12,264 nt of DNA from contig CAKSHT010000062.1 in the NCBI GenBank assembly GCA_934457235.1, positions 1-12,264 of the forward strand, given 5' to 3'. Each line of letters begins with the position of its first letter. Position 1 is the stretch's first letter. Below, in pieces: positions 1 to 7,372 of the stretch. Source of the DNA: an uncultured Oscillospiraceae bacterium (lineage in GTDB: Bacteria; Bacillota; Clostridia; Oscillospirales; Ruminococcaceae). The translations under genes were made by a program, and so were the position numbers. The notes beneath the pieces were generated by a model. The model was not told the DNA's origin. It was given only the letters and a program-made list of their open reading frames with translations, and ran no database searches.

Positions 1-36
1 ACCCGGCAAAGCTGGGTCAAAAAATTGATTTCAAAA

Positions 37-51
37 GCCCGCTTCGCGGGC
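37..51 (-). terminator. Likely intrinsic terminator of the che operon
   Basis: On the minus strand a 6-bp perfect GC stem (GCCCGC/GCGGGC, 3-nt loop) is followed by TTTTGA and, a little further on, a run of six T. It lies about 50 bp beyond the cheB stop codon, where the chemotaxis transcript should end. The stem is short but all G-C. A second hairpin sits between it and cheB. Confidence 0.6.
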
Positions 52-75
52 AAAATTTACTTTTTCGACAGACTG

Positions 76-97
76 AGACTGCCGTTTCCGGCAGTCT
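76..97. terminator. 9-bp hairpin just downstream of cheB
   Basis: A perfect 9-bp inverted repeat (AGACTGCCG/CGGCAGTCT) with a 4-nt loop begins 7 bp past the cheB stop codon. Read on the minus strand it has no T-run directly after it. Read on the plus strand it is followed by TTTAATTTT. It may stabilise the 3' end of the che mRNA, or end a plus-strand transcript entering from the left. An imperfect hairpin at 1-17 (ACCCGGC/GCTGGGT) lies further out. Confidence 0.45.
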
Positions 98-103
98 TTA
101 ATT

Positions 104-1129
104 TTAAATAAGTTGGCGCTGAATTATGTCAGCGATATCATAGAGCGGCGCCTGTACCTGCACTGCTCCTATCTTGTACGCCTCCATTGGCATGCCGTAT
201 ACCACGCAGGTCTCCTTGTTCTGACCTATTGTGAACGCGCCTGCCTGGTGCATTTTCAATAGTCCGTCTGCTCCGTCGCGCCCCATTCCTGTAAGTATAA
301 CTCCGATGGAATTAGCTCCGGCGGTTTCAGCTACGCTGTTGAACAGTACATCGACTGACGGGCAGTGCCCGGATACCTTTTCGCCTGGTCTGGAGGATAC
401 GTAATACCCTCTGTTGTCCCGGCAGAGCCGCAGGTGATGCTCGCCCGCTCCGATTATTACTAATCCGCGGCGCAGGCGGTCTCCGTCCTTGGCTTCCTTG
501 ACTTCCATCTTGCAGCTGCGGTTCAGACGCTCGGAATACAGCTTCGTGAATCCCGCTGGCATATGCTGAACGACCAGCGTCGCAGGAGAATCCGCCGGGA
601 GATTGCGTATCACGCTTTCAAGCGCCTCGGTACCTCCGGTGGAAGCACCGAACGCCAGAATTGTATCCGCCTTTCGGAAGCGCTTGGCTGTGGTGAGATC
701 CGTGTGAACTATCAAAGGTTCCGGCTTGGTTTTTGCGCTGTTGTCTGAGTACGCTTTCTTGACCGCGCGTGCGATATCTGCGGCAAACGACTGCATTTCC
801 GCATTTGTTCGCGCCAGCGGCTTCTGAATGAAATCCACTGCACCGGCGTTCAGCGCGGCAGGCTTCTGCTCGACTGAGGAGGATATGACGATCGTCGGAA
901 GATAATATTGCGGCAGGAGCTTTTTCAGGAACGCCACGCCGTCCATCTTCGGCATTTCGATATCCAGGGTCATGACGTCCGGCTCGTATTTAAGTATCAT
1001 ATCCCGGGCGCTGTATGCGTCGCCGGCGGTACCTACTACGTCGATGTCCGGATCCTGCCGGATAAACCGGGAGAGCACCTCGCGGAACAGCAGAGAGTCG
1101 TCCACCACCAGCAGTTTGATCTTACTCAT
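104..1129 (-). CDS. cheB: CheB: chemotaxis response regulator, protein-glutamate methylesterase/glutamine deamidase
   Basis: CheB removes methyl groups from chemoreceptor glutamates, and deamidates glutamines, when phosphorylated by CheA; this resets receptor signalling during adaptation. The 341-residue protein has both expected domains. The N-terminal receiver (about 1-120) has the acidic pair D10/D11, phospho-acceptor D56 in LDIEMP and the conserved lysine K103 in QKP. After a linker (about 125-152), the esterase domain carries catalytic S163 in GASTGG, H189 in QHMP and D285 in GMGRDGA. All catalytic residues are present and the length is normal for the family. The start is the ATG at 1129, preceded by a GGGGG-type ribosome binding site. 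It is the last gene of the che operon, 17 bp after cheR. Confidence 0.97.
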   Translation of the reverse strand: MSKIKLLVVDDSLLFREVLSRFIRQDPDIDVVGTAGDAYSARDMILKYEPDVMTLDIEMPKMDGVAFLKKLLPQYYLPTIVISSSVEQKPAALNAGAVDFIQKPLARTNAEMQSFAADIARAVKKAYSDNSAKTKPEPLIVHTDLTTAKRFRKADTILAFGASTGGTEALESVIRNLPADSPATLVVQHMPAGFTKLYSERLNRSCKMEVKEAKDGDRLRRGLVIIGAGEHHLRLCRDNRGYYVSSRPGEKVSGHCPSVDVLFNSVAETAGANSIGVILTGMGRDGADGLLKMHQAGAFTIGQNKETCVVYGMPMEAYKIGAVQVQAPLYDIADIIQRQLI

Positions 1130-1146
1130 AAATTCGCCCCCGTTGG

Positions 1147-1971
1147 TCAGGTGTTGAGTCCTCTGCGGTATATCGCAGGCTTGATGTATTCGAACTTTGT
1201 TTCGCCCCGGGGGATACTCTCGGCATGACCGATGTAGAAATACCCTCCGGGTTTCAGAACGTCGTAGAAACGGTTCACCAGTGCATTTTTTGTCGGCTGG
1301 TCGAAGTATATCATAACGTTGCGGCAGAATATCAGATCGAACGGACGGCGGATATATTTCTCTGGCATCGGATCCATCAGATTGAACGGCTTGAAGATTA
1401 TCTCGTCCTTTATCGCCTGGCAGATCTCGTAGTGCTCGTCGTCCACCTTGTTGAAGTAACGGCGCACCCAGTCGTTGCTGAGCCCCTTCATTCCCTCAAC
1501 GTTGTATACTCCTTTTTTCGCCTTGTCCATGACGCTGTGGGATATGTCCGTCGCAAGAATGCGTGTGTCCCACATGGACTTTTCCCTGCCGAAATACTCG
1601 TCAAGGAGCATCGCCGTGGTGTAGCATTCTTCGCCGGAGGAGCAGCCGGCGCTCCAGATACGAAGTTCGTGGTTTTTCGCGTTCCCGACTGCCCAGGGGA
1701 GAACGGTGTCCTTTAAGAAAGTGTAGTGTTCCGGCTCTCTCATGAAGAACGTATGGTTTGTTGTGAGCTTATTCAGTATAGTAGTTACCTCGGCGCCGGA
1801 GGTATCAGCCATCACTGCGTCGAGGTACTGGTCATAGCTTGTAAAGCCGCGTTCGCGGAGCATATTTCCCAGTCTGCCCTGGATAAGCACACGTTTTGCG
1901 GACAGGTTTATGCCGAAGTTGTCGTGCATATAGTCCACAAGGCGGTGAAATTCACGGTCAGAAAGTTCCAT
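1147..1971 (-). CDS. cheR: CheR: chemotaxis receptor protein-glutamate O-methyltransferase
   Basis: CheR transfers methyl groups from S-adenosylmethionine to glutamates on chemoreceptors, opposing CheB. The chosen ATG at 1971 gives 274 residues, a typical length. An upstream ATG at 2001 would add ten residues inside cheW, but a GAGGG ribosome binding site sits 6 nt before the ATG at 1971. That ATG lies 1 bp past the cheW stop codon, so the two genes are probably translationally coupled. The all-helical N-terminal domain covers about 1-65. The CheR signature TTNHTFFMREPEHY is at 70-83, the SAM-binding motif SAGCSSGEE at 107-115, FDLIFCRNVMIYFD at 211-224 and the conserved PGGYFYIGHAES at 241-252. 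Nothing appears damaged. There is no C-terminal TPR or receptor-tethering extension. Confidence 0.97.
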   Translation of the reverse strand: MELSDREFHRLVDYMHDNFGINLSAKRVLIQGRLGNMLRERGFTSYDQYLDAVMADTSGAEVTTILNKLTTNHTFFMREPEHYTFLKDTVLPWAVGNAKNHELRIWSAGCSSGEECYTTAMLLDEYFGREKSMWDTRILATDISHSVMDKAKKGVYNVEGMKGLSNDWVRRYFNKVDDEHYEICQAIKDEIIFKPFNLMDPMPEKYIRRPFDLIFCRNVMIYFDQPTKNALVNRFYDVLKPGGYFYIGHAESIPRGETKFEYIKPAIYRRGLNT

Positions 1972-1972
1972 A

Positions 1973-2473
1973 TCAGCCCTCGTCGTCAAGCAGCTTGGCA
2001 ACGTCGAGAATGAGCTTCACGGTGTCGCCGGAGCGAATCATATACTGAATGAAGGAATTTGTATTTACCGAGCGGTTCTCCGGAGTTGCAGAGATATCGT
2101 GAGAGTGGATATCCTCAACATCTGCAACACTGTCCACAATGATTCCGACGGACATTTCGTTGAGGCTGAGAATGATGATGCAGGTGCGGCTGGTGTAGGG
2201 GATCTCCTCCTTGCCGAAGCGGCTGCGGATATCGACGATCGGCACTACCTTACTGCGCACGTTGATTATACCCTTGATGTAGGGCGGAACATGCGGGACC
2301 TTTGTGATGTGCTGCATCTCTATGATTTCAGTGACGTACTGTATCTCTATGCCGTATATCTGATCGCCGGTGTGGAAGGTCATGACCTTGCCAAGCACGG
2401 TGTTTTCATTGGAAAGCTTTCTGTCGGTGGACTGCTGTTTTGCAACAGCCTCCTTTATAACATCATTTGTCAT
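1973..2473 (-). CDS. cheW: CheW: receptor-kinase coupling protein
   Basis: CheW is the scaffold that links chemoreceptor tips to the CheA kinase in cytoplasmic signalling arrays. The 166-residue protein is one CheW (SH3-like) domain, from about residue 27 to 164, after a polar N-terminal tail of about 25 residues. The diagnostic core is IKGIINVRSKVVPIVDIRSRF at 66-86, which matches the usual N-R-G-x-V-x-P-V-x-D-L-R signature with S in place of G. The start at 2473 is supported by an AGGAGGGG ribosome binding site. The gene begins 13 bp after cheA and ends 1 bp before cheR, in keeping with one polycistronic message. Confidence 0.96.
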   Translation of the reverse strand: MTNDVIKEAVAKQQSTDRKLSNENTVLGKVMTFHTGDQIYGIEIQYVTEIIEMQHITKVPHVPPYIKGIINVRSKVVPIVDIRSRFGKEEIPYTSRTCIIILSLNEMSVGIIVDSVADVEDIHSHDISATPENRSVNTNSFIQYMIRSGDTVKLILDVAKLLDDEG

Positions 2474-2486
2474 GCTGATCCCCTCC

Positions 2487-4619
2487 TTAACCTATGAGCG
2501 TATTGGTGTCGATTATCAGCGAAATGCTGCCGTCGCCCATTATTGTACAGCCGGAAAGTCCCTCGCCCTTGATGTTGTACTTGTTGAGGTACGCCGGGAA
2601 CGGCTTTACGACTACCTGCTGCTCGCCGATAAGCCTGTCGGCGAAGATGCACACGCTCTTGTTGTCTGTTTCCACAAGCAGGAGGATACCGTCCTCAAGG
2701 TTTGTGACTGCGGTGTCGATGCCGAATTTTTCGTGCATGCGCAGGATAGGATAGCATACGCCGCGTATCATGATCATCTCGTTGTTGCGTGTATCGCGCA
2801 GTATCTGGCTGGATTCCGCCTTGAAGCTCTCGCGGATAGTGGAGATCGGAACGGTGAATACCAGGTCGCCGCAGGTGACTTCCATACCATCGATGATCGC
2901 CAGAGTGAGCGGGATCTTGATGATGAACGTCGTACCCTCGCCCTTTTTGCTGTCCACGATGATGGAGCCGCCGCACTTCTCAACATTCGCCTTTACAACG
3001 TCCATTCCGACGCCGCGTCCGCTGAACTCGGTAACGGTTTCATTGGTGGAGAAGCCGGGCAGGAGGATGAGGTTCTGTATCTCCTTGACGGTGTATTCGC
3101 TCTCAGGCTTTGTCAGAATTCCCTGCTTGCGAGCCTTTGCCATGATCTTTTCGGGGTCGATTCCGGCGCCGTCATCGGACACTGTGATAACTACCTCGCC
3201 GGAAGCGTTCTGCGCAGTGAGTTTAACGGTTCCCTTTGCGGGCTTGCCCTCTGCGGTACGCTCCTCGACATGCTCTTCGATTCCGTGGTCCATGCAGTTA
3301 CGCACAAGGTGCATCAGCGGATCCTGGAGGCTGTCAACGATGGACTTATCGACCTCGGTGTCCTCGCCCTCCATGACGAATTCAACGTCCTTGTTGAGTT
3401 TTTTCTTCATATCGCGGACGATACGGTTCATCTTCTGGAATACGCCTGCGAGCGGTACCATTCTGATGGACATTACGGTGTCCTGAAGCTCGCTGGTGAG
3501 CTTTTTGAGCTGACGGGCAGCCTTGTTGAAGCTTTCGAGTTCCAGACCTTCGAGATCGGGGTTGGAAATAACCATTGACTCGGTGGTGATGATCTCGCCG
3601 ACGATGTCGTGCAGAGCGTCCAGCTTTGCGAGGTTTACGCTTATGAGAGACTGCTTCTGGGCACCGCCGGAAGCCTGCTGTACCTTTTCAACGGCTGCCT
3701 GTGCTTTTTCAACGGCAGTCTTCTCCTTGGCGGGAGCGGCTGCGGGAGCTGCCGGAGCGGGCGCAGCTGCGGGCTTCGGCTCCGGAGGAAGCTCCGCCTT
3801 GGGAGCCTCTGCTGCAGGATTTGCCGGAGCAGGCTGTGATACTATTTCATAGCTCTGTACGTTCAGCGCGCTGGCGATGGCGTTGAGCACCTCGTCTACG
3901 CTGTCGTGCGGCGTAAAGGTGATAAGGAATCCCTTTTCGATGATCTCCTTGGCGGTGTCGGGGTTGGTTTCGACATCAGCCGGTGTGAACTCAAGCGTCT
4001 TGCAGGCGTCCCTGATGGTGTTTATCAGCAGGAATGCGCGCAGGTTCTCCATCTGGCATCCATCCTCAAAGAACACGCGTACAGTGGTTGTGTTGTCGGA
4101 GGAAGCAGCCGGGGCTGAGCCAGCCGCAGATTTTTCGGGATCAGGAGCCGCACCGGAAGCGATAGCCTCCGCCTGTGCGGGCGTATCTCCCTTTGTTTCG
4201 CCGACGAGGGCGTCGCGCGCCTTGAGCAGCTTGTCTATCAGCTCGCTGAAATCCATCTGCTCGTACTCGCCGTTCACGTTGTTCTGGATAAGCTCTATCT
4301 GCGCCTTGTAGGAGTCGGACACCTGGAATACCAGGTCATACACGAAGCTTACGTCCGTGATGACGTCAGGATTTTCGCGGATAATGAAGAACATGTCCTC
4401 CGCCTTATGCGCCAGCACAGAAAGGTTCTCAAAGCCCATCATTGCTGAGGAGCCCTTGATGGTATGCATGATACGGAAAATTTCCTTGATGTCCTCACTG
4501 TCGAAGGAATTCGCCTGCTCTGTTCTAAGGAGTATTTCGTCCAGCTGTTCAAGCAGCGAATTAGTTTCGTAGAAGTACATATCCAGCATCGCTTCCATGC
4601 CGGGTTCGATTTTTGCCAT
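2487..4619 (-). CDS. cheA: CheA: chemotaxis sensor histidine kinase
   Basis: CheA autophosphorylates in receptor arrays and passes phosphate to CheY and CheB. The 710-residue protein has the five-domain layout. P1/HPt (about 5-135) has phospho-acceptor H52 in IMHTIKGSS. A P2-like response-regulator docking domain covers about 178-262, and a Pro/Ala-rich linker about 262-300. The P3 dimerisation helices run about 322-390. The P4 ATPase has an N-box (HLVRNCMDHG, N441 and H445), a G1 box (SDDGAGID, 481-488) and a G2 box (GRGVGMD, 534-540). P5, the CheW-like domain, covers about 572-710. The ATG at 4619 has a GGAAAGGA ribosome binding site. This is the first gene of the che operon and has its own promoter about 75 bp upstream. 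The linker is encoded by GC-rich GCN/CCN repeats. Confidence 0.97.
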   Translation of the reverse strand: MAKIEPGMEAMLDMYFYETNSLLEQLDEILLRTEQANSFDSEDIKEIFRIMHTIKGSSAMMGFENLSVLAHKAEDMFFIIRENPDVITDVSFVYDLVFQVSDSYKAQIELIQNNVNGEYEQMDFSELIDKLLKARDALVGETKGDTPAQAEAIASGAAPDPEKSAAGSAPAASSDNTTTVRVFFEDGCQMENLRAFLLINTIRDACKTLEFTPADVETNPDTAKEIIEKGFLITFTPHDSVDEVLNAIASALNVQSYEIVSQPAPANPAAEAPKAELPPEPKPAAAPAPAAPAAAPAKEKTAVEKAQAAVEKVQQASGGAQKQSLISVNLAKLDALHDIVGEIITTESMVISNPDLEGLELESFNKAARQLKKLTSELQDTVMSIRMVPLAGVFQKMNRIVRDMKKKLNKDVEFVMEGEDTEVDKSIVDSLQDPLMHLVRNCMDHGIEEHVEERTAEGKPAKGTVKLTAQNASGEVVITVSDDGAGIDPEKIMAKARKQGILTKPESEYTVKEIQNLILLPGFSTNETVTEFSGRGVGMDVVKANVEKCGGSIIVDSKKGEGTTFIIKIPLTLAIIDGMEVTCGDLVFTVPISTIRESFKAESSQILRDTRNNEMIMIRGVCYPILRMHEKFGIDTAVTNLEDGILLLVETDNKSVCIFADRLIGEQQVVVKPFPAYLNKYNIKGEGLSGCTIMGDGSISLIIDTNTLIG

Positions 4620-4695
4620 AATAACATTCCTTTCCGATATACGCCGGAGCGCATATTAATTCATTTTTATCCGTGACTATGGGTCAGGGATATGT

Positions 4696-4725
4696 ATTTT
4701 AAAGAAAAAATGATGTTTTTTTCAA
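4696..4725 (-). promoter_or_regulatory. Sigma-A-type promoter of the cheAWRB operon
   Basis: Read on the minus strand, a -35 box TTGAAA (4720-4725) and a -10 box TAAAAT (4696-4701), each one base off consensus, are 18 bp apart. Start of transcription would be near 4689, giving a leader of about 70 nt before cheA. I see no match to the flagellar sigma-D/sigma-28 promoter in this position, so the operon may not depend on sigma-D. Confidence 0.6.
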
Positions 4726-4732
4726 AAAACAC

Positions 4733-4761
4733 TTTATTATTCGCCTGGTTTATGGTACAAT
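4733..4761 (+). promoter_or_regulatory. Promoter of the FliK-like/FlhB-like gene pair
   Basis: On the plus strand a good -10 box TACAAT (4756-4761) has a weak -35 candidate TTTATT (4733-4738) 17 bp upstream. A strong AGGAGGGG ribosome binding site follows at 4783-4790. The -35 box lies 7 bp from that of the divergent che promoter, so the two polymerase sites are back to back. The weak -35 may mean an activator is needed. Confidence 0.5.
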
Positions 4762-4795
4762 ATATTCATTGGAAATTATAACAGGAGGGGTCAAC

Positions 4796-6766
4796 ATGGC
4801 ACAGATACCGCAGATAAACAATCCTATCACTGCCAAGAACTACAACTACAGTTCAAGGGCTATGGACCCGAATACCGAACCGTTTGATATAGTCAAGCTC
4901 ACCGGAGTCCAGGGTGCCGGAAGTGGGTCGGCCTCCAGCGCAAGAAGCAGACTGGAGATGGGCAACCGTGAGCTTATCCCGCTCCAGGTGCAGGTCGCCA
5001 AGGACCCTACCCTTGCGGTGGAAACGCTCAAGGACCTGCTCAACATTGAGGTGCTCAACCAGGCGCTCATCAACGGACACACCGAGCTTTACGGAAAGCT
5101 TGAGGATCTGGCCGCAGCCCTGTACGTAAAGCCGGAGGAGCTGGTGCAGGAAATTCAGAACCAGGAGCAGCAGAACACGATGTTCAGCGGTCATGAGTTC
5201 TATGACGTCCTGCGCGAGGTGGCAAAGACCACTACGGATCCCTCTACCAAGGAGCTTATCGGAAATCTTCTGAAATCCATCAACTTTGCCCAGAACAAGA
5301 ATGAGATACTCGGCGCGCTGCGTGCAAACATGAAATTCCTGTCGGAGTATTTCTCCCCGAACGAGAAGCTCTCTGCCAAGCTGCTGAACCTTTCACAGGA
5401 ATGGGGCGCGGCGGACGCTGACAAGTACTTTGACTACCTCAAGGGTGAAACGCTTGCGGTGCTGAAGGACGTCAGCGGAAGCCTGCTGAACGATGAGCGT
5501 ACGCAGATGCTCATTCCGCTTATCACGCACAATCTGTCGCGGTATAACAACAGCCCGTACATGTGCAAGGAGTATTTCAATCTGCTGCTGTCGCAGATAT
5601 CATCGGGTACTCTGCGTGAGTCGCTGAAGAACTCGTTCTCGCGGCTTTATTCTGCTATATTCAACAAGCAGAAGATGACTGATCCCCAAGCTGGCGGACA
5701 GCCGCAGGATACCTCTACTTATAATTATACAACAAAATCTGAACAAAATCAACCACTAACAGGAATTTCCGCAGAGAAAAATTCAGAAATTTTACAGGAA
5801 AACGAAAAAATCAGTCAGGTTGACGAAAACTCCGGCGGTAGAATTATCGAAAATGCCGAGGAGGAAGAACCGGAGCTGACAGGTTATCTTAAATTTCTCA
5901 ATGAGAGCATGAGCGAAAAAGGGTACATGACCGCGCTCAAGGACAGCGGGTATAACATTGAACAGCTAATGACGGCGTATTCAAGGGGCAGACAGTCGGG
6001 ATTCCAGACGCTCCATGACATGGTCAAGGGGCTGTTTGTTGATGACAAGACCGGCGAACAGGCGGCGCAGTTTACGCAGGATTTTTCAAAGCTCCATACA
6101 GTGCAGGAGGTCATTGACAAGCTGAACGAAATGCTCCGTGCCATGCCGGATATGCCGATACGCGAGCGGCTTTACGGTGCGTTTGTTGACGTCATCGACA
6201 AGATGGCGCTGAAAAACGAAATGCCACAGCATGGCGTAAGACCTCCGGTAAGTTCCACGTTGGACAGCCTTACGGATTTCATACAGGAGAACATCAATCA
6301 CCCGGCGCTGAAATCTCTTGACAGCTTCAACGCTGCGAATCTTCTGCAAAGCCTGCTGAATGCTCCGGGAGTATTTACGCCGCTGGCGCATTACATACTC
6401 CCGCTGGACGTGGACGGCACAAAGGCGTTCGGCGAGCTGTGGGTGGATAACGACGAGAACAACCCGAACAACACGCCGGGAACGCAGCGCAATTATCACC
6501 TGTTCCTGACGTTCGATGTGGAGAGTATCGGGCGGTTCGAGGTGGATCTTTACGCTCTCGGAGACGAGGTAAATCTGACGCTCCTCTATCCGCCGAGGTT
6601 TGAGAAGCAGATAGATCCGATGAAGGACAGGATAAACAAGGTGGTACGGAATGTCGGGTACAATACCAGGACGTTCGAAACGGCTCCGCTCAAGGCACCG
6701 CATAATCTGACGGAGATATTCCCGAAGATAGTTGACAAGCGTACCACGCTGAACACAAGAGTCTGA
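4796..6766 (+). CDS. FliK-like (YlqG-type) flagellar protein, hypothetical
   Basis: This 656-residue soluble protein has no signal peptide or membrane segment. The C-terminal stretch (about 567-628, beginning YHLFLTFDVESIGRFEVDLY) has the rhythm of the FliK hook-length-control core: alternating strands, a LG/IG turn, EVDL, then a helix and a conserved Gly-Tyr. The N-terminal part (about 40-300) is mostly predicted helix and unfamiliar to me. A polar, AT-rich linker lies at about 298-360. A FlhB-like gene follows 15 bp later, which mirrors the Bacillus ylqG-ylqH pair, so I infer a role in export control or another flagellar function. The start is the ATG at 4796, because the AGGAGGGG site is 5 nt upstream; an in-frame TTG at 4769 has no such site. 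Family assignment is by eye only. Confidence 0.7.
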   Translation: MAQIPQINNPITAKNYNYSSRAMDPNTEPFDIVKLTGVQGAGSGSASSARSRLEMGNRELIPLQVQVAKDPTLAVETLKDLLNIEVLNQALINGHTELYGKLEDLAAALYVKPEELVQEIQNQEQQNTMFSGHEFYDVLREVAKTTTDPSTKELIGNLLKSINFAQNKNEILGALRANMKFLSEYFSPNEKLSAKLLNLSQEWGAADADKYFDYLKGETLAVLKDVSGSLLNDERTQMLIPLITHNLSRYNNSPYMCKEYFNLLLSQISSGTLRESLKNSFSRLYSAIFNKQKMTDPQAGGQPQDTSTYNYTTKSEQNQPLTGISAEKNSEILQENEKISQVDENSGGRIIENAEEEEPELTGYLKFLNESMSEKGYMTALKDSGYNIEQLMTAYSRGRQSGFQTLHDMVKGLFVDDKTGEQAAQFTQDFSKLHTVQEVIDKLNEMLRAMPDMPIRERLYGAFVDVIDKMALKNEMPQHGVRPPVSSTLDSLTDFIQENINHPALKSLDSFNAANLLQSLLNAPGVFTPLAHYILPLDVDGTKAFGELWVDNDENNPNNTPGTQRNYHLFLTFDVESIGRFEVDLYALGDEVNLTLLYPPRFEKQIDPMKDRINKVVRNVGYNTRTFETAPLKAPHNLTEIFPKIVDKRTTLNTRV

Positions 6767-6781
6767 CGGGAGGTAAATACT

Positions 6782-7090
6782 ATGGAAAAGCACCCGAAAG
6801 CGCCGGCGAACAATAAGCGCCTGTATGGACAGAATGCAGCGGTAGCGCTGAAATACAACCCGGATATGAATTACGCGCCGGTGGTGGTCGCATCCGGATT
6901 GGGAGAGCTTGCTCAGCGCATAGTGAACATAGCGGACGAAGCGGGAGTTCCGGTGTATCGCGACGACAGCGTTGCGGCGCTGCTGGTAATGCTGAACGCC
7001 GGAGAAACTATTCCGAAAGAGCTGTATCAGATAGTCGCGGCGATATACGCCGAGGTCGTGTATACCGCGAACGACATGCGCAAAAAGTGA
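6782..7090 (+). CDS. Stand-alone FlhB C-terminal domain protein (YlqH-like)
   Basis: The 102-residue protein matches the cytoplasmic C-terminal domain of FlhB/YscU-type export-switch proteins: AAVALKYNPD (19-28), APVVVASG, then IADEAGVPVYRDDSVAALL and IPKELYQIVAAIYAEVV. It has no membrane domain. Full-length FlhB self-cleaves at NPTH just before the VALKY strand; here that position reads YGQN, so self-cleavage is not expected. Bacillus YlqH is a known short protein of this type. It is likely co-transcribed with the preceding FliK-like gene, 15 bp away with a GGGAGG ribosome binding site. In flagellar export FliK contacts the FlhB C-terminal domain, so the two products may bind each other. This role is inferred. 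A bona fide flhB is presumably elsewhere. Confidence 0.88.
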   Translation: MEKHPKAPANNKRLYGQNAAVALKYNPDMNYAPVVVASGLGELAQRIVNIADEAGVPVYRDDSVAALLVMLNAGETIPKELYQIVAAIYAEVVYTANDMRKK

Positions 7091-7101
7091 TATCCCGGCT
7101 A

Positions 7102-7130
7102 TTGACAATCGCAATATAGTGTGATATAGT
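7102..7130 (+). promoter_or_regulatory. Strong sigma-A-type promoter for the orphan gene
   Basis: A perfect -35 TTGACA (7102-7107) and a -10 TATAGT (7125-7130, one base off consensus) are separated by exactly 17 bp. Transcription should start near 7137. It starts only 12 bp after the FlhB-like gene ends and would give a leader of about 235 nt before the gene at 7373. That is unusually long for a simple mRNA. Confidence 0.75.
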
Positions 7131-7136
7131 TAAACT

Positions 7137-7372
7137 TTAGAGAGTGATGATAACTGCTGTGCATAAAATAAAATTATCCCCGAGTTGTGGCTGTAAACTT
7201 AACAAGTAAAACTGAACAGTTGCGAAAAGGTTATCCATGTCATAGCTCAGGGATGACTATTAAAAGAGTGTGGACAAAGTACGCATAAGCATAATGGATA
7301 TATTATGTGTGAAGAACGAAATCAAAGTAGCAGAAAGAGATGCCTTATCCACAAAAAAGGAGATATTGTGTT
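7137..7372 (+). other. AT-rich leader/intergenic region with small inverted repeats, no gene seen
   Basis: This non-coding stretch separates the promoter from the orphan gene. It has short inverted repeats: ACTT-AAC-AAGT near 7197-7207, AACTG-AA-CAGTT near 7210-7221 and GTCAT/ATGAC around 7239-7257. It also holds a series of DnaA-box-like 9-mers, listed separately. I could not fold it into a known riboswitch and see no transcription-terminating hairpin within it. It could be a structured leader, a protein-binding region or relic DNA. Confidence 0.5.
7158..7353. promoter_or_regulatory. Cluster of DnaA-box-like 9-mers
   Basis: Against the consensus TTATNCACA, TTATCCACA at 7345-7353 (plus) is perfect and TTATGCACA at 7158-7166 (minus) fits the degenerate form. 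TTGTCCACA at 7269-7277 (minus) is one base off. TTATCCCCG at 7174-7182 and TTATCCATG at 7231-7239 (both plus) are two bases off. This density in under 200 bp is more than I would expect by chance, even in AT-rich DNA. No dnaA, dnaN or rep gene is adjacent. It could be a regulatory DnaA-binding cluster like those known outside oriC in Bacillus. Confidence 0.4.

Noticed and set aside
2370..3578. 402-codon open frame on the plus strand inside cheA
   Set aside because: It lies opposite the well-supported cheA P3-P5 coding region, has no ribosome binding site of note and resembles no family. It is a shadow of cheA codon usage.
4634..4640. CCGATAT, resembling a sigma-D -10 element
   Set aside because: It is on the plus strand, opposite to cheA, and no TAAA lies about 15 bp upstream. 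The che and FliK-like promoters are better explained by sigma-A boxes.
6086..7114. 342-codon open frame on the minus strand
   Set aside because: It runs antisense to the FliK-like and FlhB-like genes, is full of Arg/His/Val from reverse-complement codons, and has no sensible domain.
7137..7372. Possible riboswitch in the long leader of the orphan gene
   Set aside because: I found no match to c-di-GMP, preQ1, SAM or other familiar conserved cores, and no terminator or ribosome-binding-site-masking hairpin. Kept only as a leader of unknown role.
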